Source: Carallia brachiata
Lineage: Eukaryota; Streptophyta; Magnoliopsida; Malpighiales; Rhizophoraceae
Direction of reading: 5' to 3'
NCBI GenBank assembly: GCA_021464245.1
Contig: JADCRB010000044.1
Coordinates: 1-64,000, forward strand
Length of the DNA: 64,000 bases
Under the pieces are notes generated by a model. That model searched no databases. It was given only the letters and a program-made list of their open reading frames with translations, and was not told where the DNA came from. Position 1 is the stretch's first letter. Each line of letters opens with the position of its first letter. Position numbers and translations under genes: made by a program. Shown here piece by piece: positions 22,948 to 34,290 of the stretch.

Positions 22948-23000
22948 CGTTACCGTGTGCTGCAGAAGTCGTTACCGTGTGCTGCCAAAGTCGTTGCACC
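22948..23000 (-). repeat. Short tandem repeat at the end of the WOX-like gene
   Basis: TGCAGCACACGGTAACGACTT-type units occur about three times (minus sense), starting at the stop codon region of the WOX-like gene. Confidence 0.75.
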
Positions 23001-23624
23001 TTATCTTGTCGGCCGTCCTAGCGGGTCCCCCGAGGTACAGCTCCAAGTCAAGCTCGACCTCGTCTGGTGGGCCGATAATGTTGACGTCGCTTTCCGGCTG
23101 GTTGTTGCTGCGGGAATATTCTTTGAAAGAGAGGCAAAATTTCGCCGCAATGACTCCTTTCTGCTAGAAAAATTCCTCCTAGACTTAAGTATCTAGGAGG
23201 GATGAACCCTTGGCTGACTCCGTAAGACCACCAGGACCAGCATGCATCCCCATGGGCTACGGCTTTGATGAACACCGTGGAGAGACCATTGCAGTGGAAG
23301 AACTCGGACCTGCTTCATTTGAGGGCGAAGCTGTACCAGTGGGATTTACTATCGGAACGACAGACTGTTCTTTGGAAGAAGCAGTTCTCAGTGCTGGTTT
23401 CTTCTGCTTCTCCGATTCTGGAACCAATAAAACACATTTTTTCCTTCGATTGCCCCGAGCGGGCAATCGTGAGACAAGTTGGTAAATTTGAGATGCACTA
23501 GGCAATAATACCTCCATTGTTGTGGAAGACTTCTCCAAAATTTGCAGTTGTGCCATGGTCGGTTGCCACCTTGTGCGGGTGACCTTTCTTCTCCCTTGTC
23601 TTGAGGTTCTGCAACTGGTTCCAT
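22972..23624 (-). pseudogene. WUSCHEL/WOX-type homeodomain gene carried by the retrotransposon (decayed)
   Basis: Between pol and the 3' LTR, in element sense. ATG at 23624 opens MEPVAEPQDKGEE. Frame 1 then gives TRTRWQPTMAQLQILEK, the RW..P...Q..IL start of a WOX homeodomain. Other frames follow with VFHNNGGI, PSASQIYQLVSRL and GAIEGKNVFYWFQNRRSRR, the WOX recognition helix. Downstream are EILPLFQ, like the WUS-box (TLxLFP), and PDEVELDLELYLG, an EAR-like LxLxL repression motif, before a stop at 22974-22972. That is the domain order of WUS-clade proteins (homeodomain, WUS-box, EAR). At least four single-base shifts interrupt it, so it is not functional here. No intron is apparent within the homeobox, so capture of a spliced transcript is likely. 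Motif identity is seen directly; the original function is inferred. Confidence 0.8.
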
Positions 23625-23713
23625 CTTTCTTGTGGCAGAGGAGCAAAGGTCTTGGTATGTGGTGAAGATCGGTTGAGACTGATGCTGAGTTTCAGACTCA
23701 AACCCTCCGTTGC

Positions 23714-23762
23714 TTTTATATTTTTGGGCCGTTCACAGTTTATACTCATGCGGGCCAGGAGT
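23714..23762 (-). promoter_or_regulatory. Predicted internal promoter for the WOX-like accessory gene
   Basis: Minus-strand sequence holds CCTGGCCCGCATGAGTATAA (about 23761-23742), homologous to the tandem TATA units near 10.6 kb, and a second TATA, AATATAAAAG, about 95 bp upstream of the ATG at 23624. The spacing suits a separate transcript for the accessory gene. Confidence 0.5.
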
Positions 23763-24003
23763 TGGATTGGATTTTGAACTTGGGTTCTGGACTGTGTCTG
23801 GACTTGGAATTTTTGGGTTTTGGGTTTGGATTATTTGGGTCGAGTGTTTGGTTTTGGACTTGGATTTTTGGATTTGGGTCGAGTGTTTGGGTTTGGATTT
23901 GGATTTTTAGTTTGGGTTTGATGTTTGGGTTTGGGTTTTGACTCTGAATTGGGCTCAAGTGTTTGGGTTTGGATTTTCGCTTGGTTTTCAGATCGGGACT
24001 TCG

Positions 24004-24008
<5 letters not shown>

Positions 24009-24039
<31 letters not shown>

Positions 24040-24045
24040 ATTTTT

Positions 24046-24087
<42 letters not shown>

Positions 24088-24106
24088 GATTTTTTTTTAA
24101 ACATAT
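24009..24106. repeat. T-rich tract after pol (A-rich in element sense)
   Basis: Almost pure T on the + strand. The counterpart in the deleted element is 9951-10222. Length may be unreliable because homopolymers this long assemble poorly. Confidence 0.8.
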
Positions 24107-25147
24107 TTACACATAATACTGTTTCAGAAATTTACCATTGATTGGGCCGATTCGGACGCCTTCTTGGTCTGACAGCATGTAAGCGTTGTGAGTGTAGGCC
24201 TCCTGCACTAAGTATGGCCCGTCCCATTTGGAAGTAAGCTTGTCACCAGGCCGATGCTTCATGTTGATGGGCCGTCGCACTGCAAGAACAAGGTCTCCAA
24301 CTTGAAAAGATCGAGGCGGACCCTGCGGTTGAACGTGTTGGTGAGCCGGGCTTGGTAGCACTCAAGTTGCTGTTGTGCTTCGAGCCTCCTTTCATCGAGG
24401 GCTTCTAACTCATCCAGACGTAGGCGAGCATTCTCCTCCTGTGTGAGTCCTTCCAGAACAGCCATGCGCAGGATGGAATCTGTGTTTCCAACGGCAGTAT
24501 TGCTTCGACACCGTAGACAAGTGAGTATGGCGTCGCCTGTGTTGGAGTCCGGTAAGTTGTACGATACGCCCATAATGCCTCCGGAATTCTGTCATGCCAA
24601 TCTCTTTTGGATTTAGAGACTACCTTCCGCAACAGGTTGCATAAGGTCTTGTTGAATGCTTCGGCCAAGCCATTTGCTGGGGCATTGTACATGGATGACT
24701 TGTACTGCTTGAACTTGAACTTCTCGCAGAGCTTGTCGATTAAGCTGTTGTAGAACTGCTTACCATTATCAGTGATGATGAATCGAGGGACTCCATAGCG
24801 ATAGATCAGCTGAGTCCGGATGAAATTGGCAACATGCTCCTTCTTTACCTCTCTAAGTGGAATGGCTTCAGCCCATTTTGAGAAGTAGTCGGTTGCTGCG
24901 AGGATGTACAGGTGACCCAGGGATGACTTTGGCAAGGGCCCCACTAAGTCGAGACCCCAAGCTTCAAAGGGCCAGGATGAGACAGTTGGATGCAGTGGCT
25001 CCGGTGGTTGATGTATGTAATTGCATGAAATTGACAAGCTTGACAAGTTTTAGCAAACTCAATTGAATCACGTACCATGGTTGGCCAGTAGTATCCCATC
25101 CTTCTGAGTTGGAAGTGCAACTTAGGCCCGATTGATGTCCGCCACAA
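24107..25147 (-). pseudogene. Integrase of the Tat element
   Basis: Three frames together. 25147-24944 carries the zinc-binding end (GPKLHFQLRRMGYYWPTM, then CQACQFH). 25046-24405 is the catalytic core (WGLDLVGPLP, FIITDNGKQFYNS and NGLAEAFNKTLCNLLRK), with the D, D and E of the DDE triad present. 24361-24107 is the C-terminal domain (FQVGDLVLAVRRP, KLTSKWDGPYLV) ending INGKFLKQYYV. At least two frameshifts separate them. The enzyme would insert the cDNA with 5-bp duplications, as seen at the element's ends. Confidence 0.93.
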
Positions 25148-25416
25148 ACACCAGAATGTGCTTCAGTGAGAGCTGTTTTGCCTCTTCATTGGCTAGGCAG
25201 CGAAGTAAACTCCATCAAAAGACCTTCGATACAGAGCATCCTTGAGATATATGAAGCGGGGAGCTCGTCGTTGAATTTCTGTCTTATGACGACGATCTTC
25301 GGGCAGCTTCCCGTGCTGTAGATAGTCAATGATTGGTTGGCGCCAATCCTCGTCCTCCGCGAGACGTACAGATACAGCGTTGGCTGCTGTAGTTTCTTCA
25401 TCATCCTTCTGTGGCA

Positions 25417-26256
25417 CTATCCATTTCTGGCATACGGCAACAACTGTAGCCTGGATTTCTGACTTTGCAAGAGAGTGGCCAAGTTAGCCAACGCGTCTGC
25501 CTGAGTGTTTTCTCGTCGAGGCACATGCTCCAAGGTGATGCTTTCAAATTCATCCATTAGCTGTCGAGCACGTTGATGGTAAGGCGCAAGGTCCTCTTTC
25601 TTTACATCATACAATCCTGTAAGTTGGTTGATGACGAGCTGGGAATCTCCATGGACTTCTATAGTTGGAATCTTCATATCGACAGCCATTTGAAGACCAA
25701 TGATCAAAGCCTGGTATTCAGCAACATTATTTGAACATAACTCACCGAGAATGATAGCATATGGTAGTATTTGTCGTTGAGGAGTGACAAACACTATGCC
25801 GGCACCAGCACCATCACGCCTTGCTGCACCATCAAAGAACATTGCCCATGGTGGTTGTGTCTCAATGTAAAAGACCTCTTCATCTGGAAGATCATCTGTG
25901 AACTCCCAATCGAACGGGATAGGGTGATCTACAAGGAAGTCTGCTAGAGCTTGTCCTTTGACTGCTTTTTGAGGCACGTAGACAATGTCGTAGCTTTGTA
26001 GGATTACTGCCCACTTGGCAAGTCGTCCTGACAAGATTGGTCTAGATAAGATATATTTGACAGGATCAGCTCTAGCAATGAGACGTACCGTGTGAGCTTG
26101 CATGTAGTGCCTCAGCTTGTCAATGGCAAAGAACAGTGCTAGACATGTCTTTTCAATGGGCGAATAACTCAGCTCCGGACCGTTTAGTGTTCTGCTCAAG
26201 TAGTACAGGGCAACTTCCTTTCCCTGCTCGTTTTCCTGTGCAAGCAAGGCTCCCAA
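25417..26256 (-). pseudogene. Dual RNase H of the Tat element
   Basis: A 279-codon open frame with two RNase H domains in tandem. The first is the gypsy RNase H linked to RT (YYLSRTLNGPELSYSPIEK, then LRHYMQAHTV and ILSGRLAKWAVILQ). The second, from about residue 140, is an archaeal-type RNase H with FDGAARRDGAGAGIV, NVAEYQALIIGL, EVHGDSQLVINQLTG and ENTQADALANLA, keeping its acidic residues D, E, D and D. The extra RNase H is the hallmark of the Tat lineage and is thought to replace functions lost from the first domain. This piece is uninterrupted but separated from RT by a frameshift. Confidence 0.93.
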
Positions 26257-26338
26257 AGATCTTTCCTCGCTGCAATGTAGAGAATCAACGACTTTCCTTA
26301 AATTGGAGCTCCCAGGACTGGATTGGAAAGGTACTTCT

Positions 26339-27422
26339 TTATGCTCTCAAAGGCTTTGCTGCAAGCTTCGTCCCACTCGAAGTTGACATCTTCTTCATCA
26401 ACCGATGGAAAGGTTGACATCTCCCAGCTAAATTGGAGATGAAACGGCGAATGTAACGCTTTCCTTGTAGACTTCGCAGCTCGTGCAGGTTTTTAGGTTC
26501 AGGCATCTTTTGAATTGCCTCAACCTTTGACTGATCAACTTCGATTCCACGATGGCGCACCACGAACCCAAGAAACTTTCCTGATGTGACACCGAATGCG
26601 CACTTGAGAGGGTTCATTTTGAGCTGATGCCTCCGAAGTCTTTCGAACACTGTCTTGAGATCCTCGAGGTGGTCTTTGCGCTTCTTAGTCTTTACAACTA
26701 AGTCATCAACATAACATTCTACAATCTTGTGCAGCATGTCATCAAAAATTTTTTGCATAGCACGTTGATAAGTGGCGCCAGCATTTTTCAATCCAAACGG
26801 CATAACTTTGTAGCAGTATATACCTTTTGGGGTGCGGAATGCTGTCAACTCCTCGTCTTCTGGTGCCATTCTGATTTGGTTATAGCCTGAAGAACCATCC
26901 ATGAAAGACAATGCTTCGTGACCCGTTGTTGCATCGACTGTGATCTCCGTTATGGGCAATGGAAAGTCATCTTTCGGGCAGGCCTTGTTAAGATCTCGAA
27001 AATCAACACATACCCTCAACTGTCCATTCTTCTTTCTTACCGGGACAATGTTGGCAATCCACGTTGGGTAGGTGACCTCTCGGATGAAGCCCATTGATCA
27101 GCTTGTTCACCTCCTCCTCGATTTGTGGAATGAGTTCCGGGCGGAACCGTCGTTGTGGCTGCTTGACAGAACGGACACCCTTCTTTACTGCTAGACGATG
27201 CACCGCAATTTTTGGGTCAAGTCCAGGCATTTCTTTGTAACTCCATGCGAACACGTCCCTGTATTGACTTAATACCTGAACATATTCTTGCTCTTCTTCT
27301 GCAGTAAGTAAAGCACTTACAAATGTAGGTCGAGGATCTTCCGGAGAGCCAAGATTGACCTCCTTGAGTTCATCAACAGTTGCTTGGCCACCATCTTCAA
27401 GTTCCGGGGGAGCCTCCTTCAC
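26339..27422 (-). pseudogene. Reverse transcriptase of the Tat element
   Basis: Two overlapping frames: 27422-27003 gives the region before RT (VLSQYRDVFAWSYKEMPGLD, then PQIEEEVNKLI), and 27094-26339 the polymerase. Conserved blocks include PVRKKNGQLRVCVDFRDLNK, CPKDDFPLP, MDGSSGYNQI, FGLKNAGATYQRAM and the catalytic YVDDLVVK near 26700, then LKMNPLKCAFGV and GKFLGFVV. The aspartates of DFRDL, FMDG and YVDD are kept. One frameshift at about 27085 breaks the N-terminus, and the connection domain ends in a shifted frame near 26400. RT would copy element RNA into DNA. Confidence 0.95.
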
Positions 27423-28249
27423 TTCACCATCTGATGAGTCGGAATCAGCCTCCTCGCTAATTGTGACATGAAATGCAGAACCTCTGACTTCACCTTCTTT
27501 GTTTGACTGGATAAGCCTGTCTTTTGGTGTGGTGGTGATGGCACGTGCATCAGCTGCTCGGCTTCGGCTTTAGCGTGATCCGCACAGGTGACTTCTCCTG
27601 ATAGCCTAAGCCAGGTCGGGACTGTGATGTTTGAGAAGCGGCGCCATGTGTGGACGGCAGCGTACCCATTGTGCTCGGGTTTGAGAAGTCATAGCCCGCC
27701 TTTGCCAAAAGCTTGTATGCATTAGGATCAAATCCTTCATGTGTTCTTCTTTCTGGAAGTGAGCCGCCTTCGACTGCCCCCGTGTGTGGTTTGACGAAGC
27801 CTTTTAATGGTTTTGAAGACAAAACCGGCTCAATCTTTGGTATCGGCAGAGTGTAAGTCTCCTTCAGGTTGTGCAGCTCCTTTGTTTTGGGTTGGCTATG
27901 ACCTTGCTCCTGTTTAAGATCAATACAATAAGAGAAAGGGGGTTGACCTTCTGAGCGTCGTGACTTCGGCACATAGCGTAGGACTGGAGTGGAGCTTGAA
28001 GATGCAACATCCTTCGGACGAGTTCAGCAGGCTGTGGCAGCTTTTCATTTGTTGAGCCTGGGGTTGGGCATTGGCAGGTTCTTCGACAGCTTTTCCCTTT
28101 TTGTGGATGCCCCCAGTCCAAGTAGCTTTTGACGGAATGATCTCCGGATTGTCTGTGTCAGTGTAGAAGACTGCATCCGCCAAATGTGATTCAGCATCAT
28201 CGAACGGCTTTAAGTCAGCATTGACCTTTTGAACGCCACCATTGTAGTA

Positions 28250-28570
28250 CTTGAAACTGATGCAGGCTTGAGAGCACAACTCCATTTCCATGAATCCACG
28301 GTCGTCCTAGCAACATCTTATATGTGGTACGTGCATCAATCACGTGAAATAGAGTGCTAGAAGTGAGATTACCGATAGTAGCTCCAAGCGAATCATCCCA
28401 ATTGCTTTCTGTCCTCCTTGATTAAAGCCATGAATCATCAAGCGGCTGTCTGATAATTCATCAACCGATGCCGAGCTCCTTTATGGTGGATTTTGGGATA
28501 ATATTGACTGCTGAGCCATCGTCGATCAGAATACGTCGACCTTCTGTTCTCTCACATAGCCTGATACATA
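28250..28570 (-). pseudogene. Aspartic protease region of the Tat element
   Basis: On the minus strand around 28540-28490 the frame reads RRILIDDGSAVNIIPKSTIK; the DDGS sits where retroviral-type aspartic proteases have DTG/DSG. Downstream LLGRPWIHGNGVV is the conserved second half of plant Tat proteases, followed by NADLKPFDDAESHLADAVFY. Frames change several times between gag and RT (29255-27423), so the polyprotein is broken. The protease would process gag-pol. Confidence 0.8.
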
Positions 28571-29255
28571 CAGCGGCCGATTGTGGGGTTTGGACCCCAG
28601 CAGGAGATCCTCATCTGAAAATGAGATAGCAGAGTAACATCCGACGTGATTTTGGTCCGCCTGTTGCTCCGCTGAGTTAGACTCATTTGATGGCTGTGAT
28701 TCAGCTGAGGTCTGGAGAGTATTGCTGACTTGATTTTGCCACACTTCTGTTGATTGCAAAGCTATAAACAGCTGAGGGTTAGCGAGAAGGGTTTGGAGAG
28801 CTTCATATACCTTCTCCGTTGTCGACTTTTTGTTGTCGAGCGGCTCCTCCTTACGGGTGTCACCTCTTCTGATGGTTTTGAAGTGATGGTGGTCTGGTTT
28901 GCCGAGGTTATGCCTTCCTGGTCCAGAATGATTTTATTCTGGCTTTTGAGCTTCATGATTAGCTCCTTCAGGACGAAACACTTCTCGTTGGATGACTTAC
29001 TATCCGGTGATATTTGCAGAATCTCGGATCGCTGACTCGATCCTTTTCATTCGGCCGCTTGCACTCTGGGAGTTCGATCAGCTTCGCCTCCAGAGTTGTC
29101 AAGATGTCGGGACGTCTGAGTCGGGGAATGGATACTGCTTCTGCTCCAGCTCGCAATGTCACCTTCCGCCTTTCCTGTTGTTTTGGCTGAGTTATTTGGG
29201 TCGGAGGATTTACCTTAGCTTTGGCCCACTTTTACTGGTGCGGCTTCAACAGTCA

Positions 29256-30555
29256 TCACTTCTTTCCTTTTCCGGAGCTGTTGGGTTTCTTAATCTCCCT
29301 TCTGCCCCCTTGCTGGTCCAACTGGATGGGAACCGTGCCTCCGGAAGTCTGGATGCTTATCTCCATATCATGTGCGCGGGTCGCCAGTTCTTCGAAAGTT
29401 CGGGGTTTGACACCCTGCAGGATGTATAACAGCTCCCAATGCATTCCCTGGATGCACATCTCTACGGCAGAAGTCTCCGTCAGGCGATCTTTGCAGTCCA
29501 AGCTGAGGGCACGCCATCTGTTGATGTATTCGACAACGGGCTCTCCTTTCTTTGTTTGGTGCTGGTAAGCTCCATCATACTTACCGTCCTTCGAGTGCTG
29601 AAAAATCTGTTGAGGAACTCTCGTTGTAGCTGTTCCCAACTGTCGATCGATTCTGGTTCAAGATTTATGAACCAGGTGAAAGCGGTCTCCCTGAGTGAAC
29701 GAACAAACTGCTTCACCAAGAGATCTCCGTAAGTCCCTGCGTTGTTGCAGGTTTCAACGAAGTGGGCGATGTGCTGTTTGGGATCGCCTCGTCCGTCGAA
29801 TTGTTGAAATTTGGGCGGTGGGTAGCCCAAGGGCATGTTGAGACTTTCGATCCGTCTGGTGTACGGTTTGACGTACATCTGTGATCCTTGGAAGGATGTA
29901 GCTTGTTGCAGTCGGATCGTATTGGCTATCATTTCCTGCAATTGTTGAACAGATAGCGAAGCTATAGAATTTGAGGGTGGCAGCTGTGTAGAACTACCTG
30001 GTCGCTTTTCTGCAGGGAAGACGTCGGCTGGTGTGGCTTCTGGAGTGAAACCGGGTGGATATGGTTGCTCCTCGCGGATTTCGGGATCAACTTGGATCGG
30101 GGCTTTTCCTTTGAGAGCTGCGATCTGTTGATCTTTTTCCTCCACGACTCTGATCAGCTGTAAAATTTTGTTCTCCAATTCTGAAATCCTTTCCTCTGTG
30201 CTGGTTGTGTTGGTCATCATGACGGCAACAGATGAGGCTCCGGGAAAGACTGGGGGAGAAAACTCTTCTGATTCTTCTGTGTGAGTCGGATTTTGTTGAG
30301 CAGGCTTCGTCGTGTTGCCCCCGATTCGATCGGGGTGGGTGATCGACTCCTCCATGCGGCAAGAGAGTCAGGGGAGAGATCCTGTTGTGCAAGCTGTGGA
30401 CTCTCCATTTCGACATTTTGTCGGGTTTGGACGGCAAGAAATTGTGTCCGTCCCCGGGTTTCTGGACCTGCGTACCCAGGTAGGGTAGTTGATGCAGGCA
30501 ATGGAGCCGTTGCCTTTTTTTTTGTGGCAGCAGTTGTACTCCTTTTCGGTGCCAT
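29256..30555 (-). pseudogene. gag of the Tat element (frameshifted)
   Basis: The retrotransposon structural protein, in three overlapping frames: 30555-30217 (basic N-terminus, MAPKRSTTAATKKKATAPLP), 30355-29480 and 29639-29256. The middle piece has a predicted coiled coil (SELENKILQLIRVVEEKDQQ) and the capsid-type retrotransposon gag core: MPLGYPPPKFQQFDGRGDPK, then HIAHFVETC, AFTWFINLEPESIDSW and FLNRFF. The third piece carries GEPVVEYINRWRALSLDC and FEELATRAHDME. Two single-base shifts break it. The capsid would package element RNA in cytoplasmic particles. No zinc knuckle is visible, which is common in this lineage. Confidence 0.92.
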
Positions 30556-30559
30556 TTGA

Positions 30560-30573
30560 TGTGCTGAACACCT

Positions 30574-30610
<37 letters not shown>

Positions 30611-30769
30611 TACTTTTTACTTTTTTTTTACTTTTTACTTTTTACTTTTACTTTTACTTTTTACTTTTTTTTTTACTTTTTTTTACTTTTTTTTTTTTAC
30701 TTTTTTTTTTTCTCGGCTCCCCTTTTACCTCTTTTTTTTTTTTAGGAACAAGAGATGGGAGGTGAAGTT
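30560..30769 (-). repeat. Purine-rich leader between primer site and gag
   Basis: T-rich on the + strand with many TTTTTAC units; in element sense GTAAAAA repeats. The deleted element has a similar A/G-rich leader (8851-9060), so the feature belongs to the family. Confidence 0.75.
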
Positions 30770-30787
30770 GTCCCACCGAGCGTGCCA
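30770..30787 (-). other. Putative primer-binding site of the Tat element
   Basis: TGGCACGCTCGGTGGGAC on the minus strand, six bases from the 5' LTR. It is identical to the site of the deleted element. The cognate tRNA is not assigned. Confidence 0.6.
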
Positions 30788-30793
30788 AAAATT

Positions 30794-31473
30794 TGTAAAG
30801 CGTAAATTTCGAGCCTAAAACAATTAAACTCGAAAATACAAAAATAAATTACAAATAAAAATTGTAAAGTAAAAGAAAATTTACGTGGGGTCGATCTCCG
30901 TAGATCCTCCGATTAGTGTTCCTTTTTTGACTCCGTCAAGGGCTGCACGAGCTTGATCTTGACAGAAATAATTTTCACCGCTTTTTCTTGAACTGGATAG
31001 ACTGAAACTGTATCTGATTTGAACGTTTTGACTGCGGTTATGAACCGCAGAGATCTGATCTGAGCCGATCTGACTTAATTTCACCGAGGGTCGAATGGAC
31101 TTGTTCTCGGATGAGTTGCCTGGATTTTGCTGAGGGTCGTATGAGGTTTAATCCCAGCCAGATTTGTAATATTTTGATTTTTTTTTTTACTATCTCTCTC
31201 TCTTTTTTTTTTCTTTTTTTCTTTTTTCTTCCGCTTGCTTTTCTCTTTTTTTTTTTTTTTCGCTTCGCTGACTCTTCTGCGCTTTATTTTTTTTTGCTGC
31301 TGCTTTCTTCTTTTTTTTTTCCCTTTTCTTCTGCTGGCCTTTGCTTCAATTTGGAGAGGCCATTTATAGGCCTCCTCCACCTGCCTGCCACCAACCAATT
31401 GGTTGGTGGCATTAAAGGTTGGCGGCTGCCAACCAAGATTTTTTTTTTTTTTTTTTTAAATTATTAGTTTACT
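30794..31473 (-). repeat. 5' LTR of the Tat element
   Basis: 680 bp, read on the minus strand. It aligns with 21429-22101 throughout. It contains a 24-bp perfect palindrome (31387-31410) and a near-palindrome (31419-31436, one changed base) upstream of the TATA box TATAAATG (31361-31368). Confidence 0.95.
31361..31368 (-). promoter_or_regulatory. 5' LTR TATA box
   Basis: TATAAATG on the minus strand, downstream of the U3 palindromes, matching the place of TATAAATA in the deleted element's LTR. Confidence 0.7.
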
Positions 31474-31478
31474 CATAC

Positions 31479-34290
31479 AATGAAATTATCATTCTGTTCT
31501 TCCACCCAATTGGATAATTGGACCATTTGGGTAGTTGTAACTATGAAGAAGAATTACGCGCAGACATAAATTGAGCTCATTATTACAACACAAAGTAATT
31601 AATTAAATTCTTTTGATCTTTGTCCGTAAGCTACAAAATAAAAGTTAGTTTTTTTTTTTTTTGTTCTGTTTCAAAGTTACTCAAGATGTATGAATATGAT
31701 AACAGCGCTAAAGCTTCAAATCCTAGCATTGGAATATAAATTATTTTCATTTTTAAGGATATATGGTGCCCTTTCAGTTAACACATATTGAGCAATTTGC
31801 TGTTGCTTATTAATTATCTGCCCGGTTCTAAAGCATTAAGCGAGATCCATCACAAACTTTTAGGCCACCTTTAAAGGACTCATTATTATAGAATTTTAGA
31901 ATGAATCTTATTATATAAATACAAAAATTAAATATAAAATAATAATTTATTATTTAAATTTGAATCACTAATTATATTTAACTTAAAATTTAATTAATAA
32001 TTAAGATTCAAATAGTATGTTAGTGTAAAACATACTAACAGAGACTCCAGGACCAAAGGTACAACGAGAGACTCCATGAGAATTGATTTAATGGCACTGG
32101 TGTCGGGAAGCATCTCTTTCTTACTGGTCCACCAAATTGCCTGTATCGAAAAAGGGTCTTGTTTCCTTTTTTTTTTTTTTTTCTCTGTTGACGAGCCAAA
32201 TCAAACGGCCCTCATTGAACAATCATACCCTTTTGGTTTTGATTTCTTTGCCTCTTGTCAAATTAAAGGCTAATTAATCATGCTGTCTAAGAATATTCTC
32301 AAAAAAAAAAATCATGCTGTCTAAGAAGCCTCCATAAAGCATTTCCAACTAAAGATCTCAAAAGGGTCTTCACCAAATCCAATATTGGAAGGTTGTTCAA
32401 AGTGCTTTTAAGAGCAATTAATCGTCAGATTCTGTCTTAGTGCATTTGGCATCGAAAGGGCACTCGAGGTAGTTAGATTTAGCTAGCCTTTGCGTAAGGC
32501 AGTTGAGACCCGACATTACCTTTTATAAAGATTACAGTTATCTCTCTTTTCTGTGCAGGGTCTCCATTGATGGCGGATTCAAATGTGTAATTTATTCCTG
32601 CAACGCACTAGAAGGATGCAGTAGAATTAAAAACACCCTCAAAAAATCAGGACCTTATGAGTTATGCTAGATAAAACCAAGCTAGTTATGCTTTTGTTGT
32701 TACCATGGTTTTCAAGGATTTCGGTGATTTTCAATTCTTTATATATTGAGCGTCAGAATAAGTTGTCGGGCTGAGCTAGGATCGGTTAATTTCGGGTTCA
32801 AGTCATTTTTGATTGGATTACTTTTAGGTTATTTTGGATTGGTTTACTCTAGGTTCGGGTCGGATTTTTGTCGACTTGCGAGTTGCCTACAAAGACATAC
32901 AATTTTTTACAAAAAAAAAAATCAAGATTTTAAAATTTTGAAAATTTTCTACAAATTCAAAATAAAATCTGAAAATTTATAAAAATCTCAAAATAATTTA
33001 AAAAGAATTTATAATTAAGATTTATAGTTAAAATAGTAGAATCTATAATTTTTATAACACAAAATATATGATTCAAATATTATAATCTTTTATTTCATTT
33101 TTTGTTCTCTTAAGGAAAAAAATAATCACTCGAGTTGGGTTGGGTTTGGCCCTAAATTTTTAGGTTATTTCGGGTTGGAGTTATTTTCAAGTCAAGCTTT
33201 TTTAGGTTGGGTTCAAGTCGAATGTTTTGGCTGGATTCGGACTGATTCATTGAGTCGGGTCAAAATTTAATACCTCTATTTACATGGTTGTGACTATGGT
33301 TTTCAAGAATTTGGGCAAGGCAAACTATTCCAACTAAAGAACCCATTTTGGTTCTGATTCTAACTCCATTTGGTGTAGCTCAATTTAAATTTTAGTTCGA
33401 AGCAGAATTAGGATAAGTATATGCACGAGGTCACAAATTAAGGGAAATTTGCGCTTTGCTTATGCTTTTCGTCTAATACACTTACACGCAAGGAAAGACA
33501 TAAATGTTTACTGTATAACTGACTTATATCTCACCTAGCAATTTAAAACTTTTGATTGAATTGATCATGATGCTGTCTTTATTTAATTATTGTTGACTTT
33601 ACTATGAATTTCTAACAATTTATCTCCTGCAAAATAAAATTGTCCATTATACATAATAATCAGGAGCAATGTCGCTTCAGCTAAAAGAGTAAAGAGGAAG
33701 CCGCTTAAAAGATATGTACTCTTTTTTAAGGAGATGTCTTTTTTTACTACTAAAAAATCTGTTGAACTGTCAGTTATATAATATAACAACTCTTTTTATT
33801 CTCATAAAAATTTTCAAGCAAAAGGAAGTGTGAAGTTTTCAATCTAATGAAAACATAAATGTTTAATGTGTTACAACTCACGTGAACATGTGAAAACTGA
33901 AATCTCACGTCGAAATAAAAATTTTTGGTTGATAAAGTTTAAATAGTAAATTACATTAACAGATTTACAAATTGAAAATTTTGGCTTGAAAATATGTATA
34001 CAATCTGTTAATTGGCATTGAGCTTCCTGAACCTTACAAAATTAGGCGGAAAAGCGAGGTTAGTAGTTCAAAAGAGATGTATTTCGATAGATTGATGCTC
34101 CGTGCATAGTTGCTATCAAATAGCATGTGTCTCAGGCTTGTAGTGCAGCGATGAGGCCACTCTCTTAAAAACGAAGAAGTTCCTACTTTTGAGTCATTAC
34201 GAATAAATTTTGTTAGAAAATCCTTCAATTAATTTATAGAATTAATTCCCAGAAATTCTGCGCTAGAATCCTGCATAATGGTACGATTTT
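31479..34290. other. AT-rich intergenic DNA
   Basis: No gene recognised. The stretches at 32745-32900 and 33120-33280 share GGGTT/GGTTCGGGTCG words typical of old interspersed repeats, but no boundaries are visible. Confidence 0.45.

Larger units (their letters stand above)
21429..31473 (-). mobile_element. Full-length, decayed Tat-lineage Ty3/gypsy retrotransposon with accessory genes
   Basis: A 10,045-bp element on the minus strand. The LTRs (5' 30794-31473, 3' 21429-22101) begin TG on the + strand. The left one ends in CA; the outer right one ends CT by mutation. Target duplications are CATGC (21424-21428) and CATAC (31474-31478), one mismatch. The order on the minus strand is 5' LTR, primer site, purine-rich leader, gag, protease, RT, RNase H, a second archaeal-type RNase H, integrase, a WOX-type homeobox gene, a small ORF, the polypurine tract and 3' LTR. 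The second RNase H and the integrase ending in INGKFLKQYYV place it in the Tat (Retand/Ogre-type) lineage. Many frameshifts make it inactive. Confidence 0.95.

Noticed and set aside
23938..24141. Plus-strand frame rich in F
   Set aside because: T-rich homopolymer tract after pol, not a gene.
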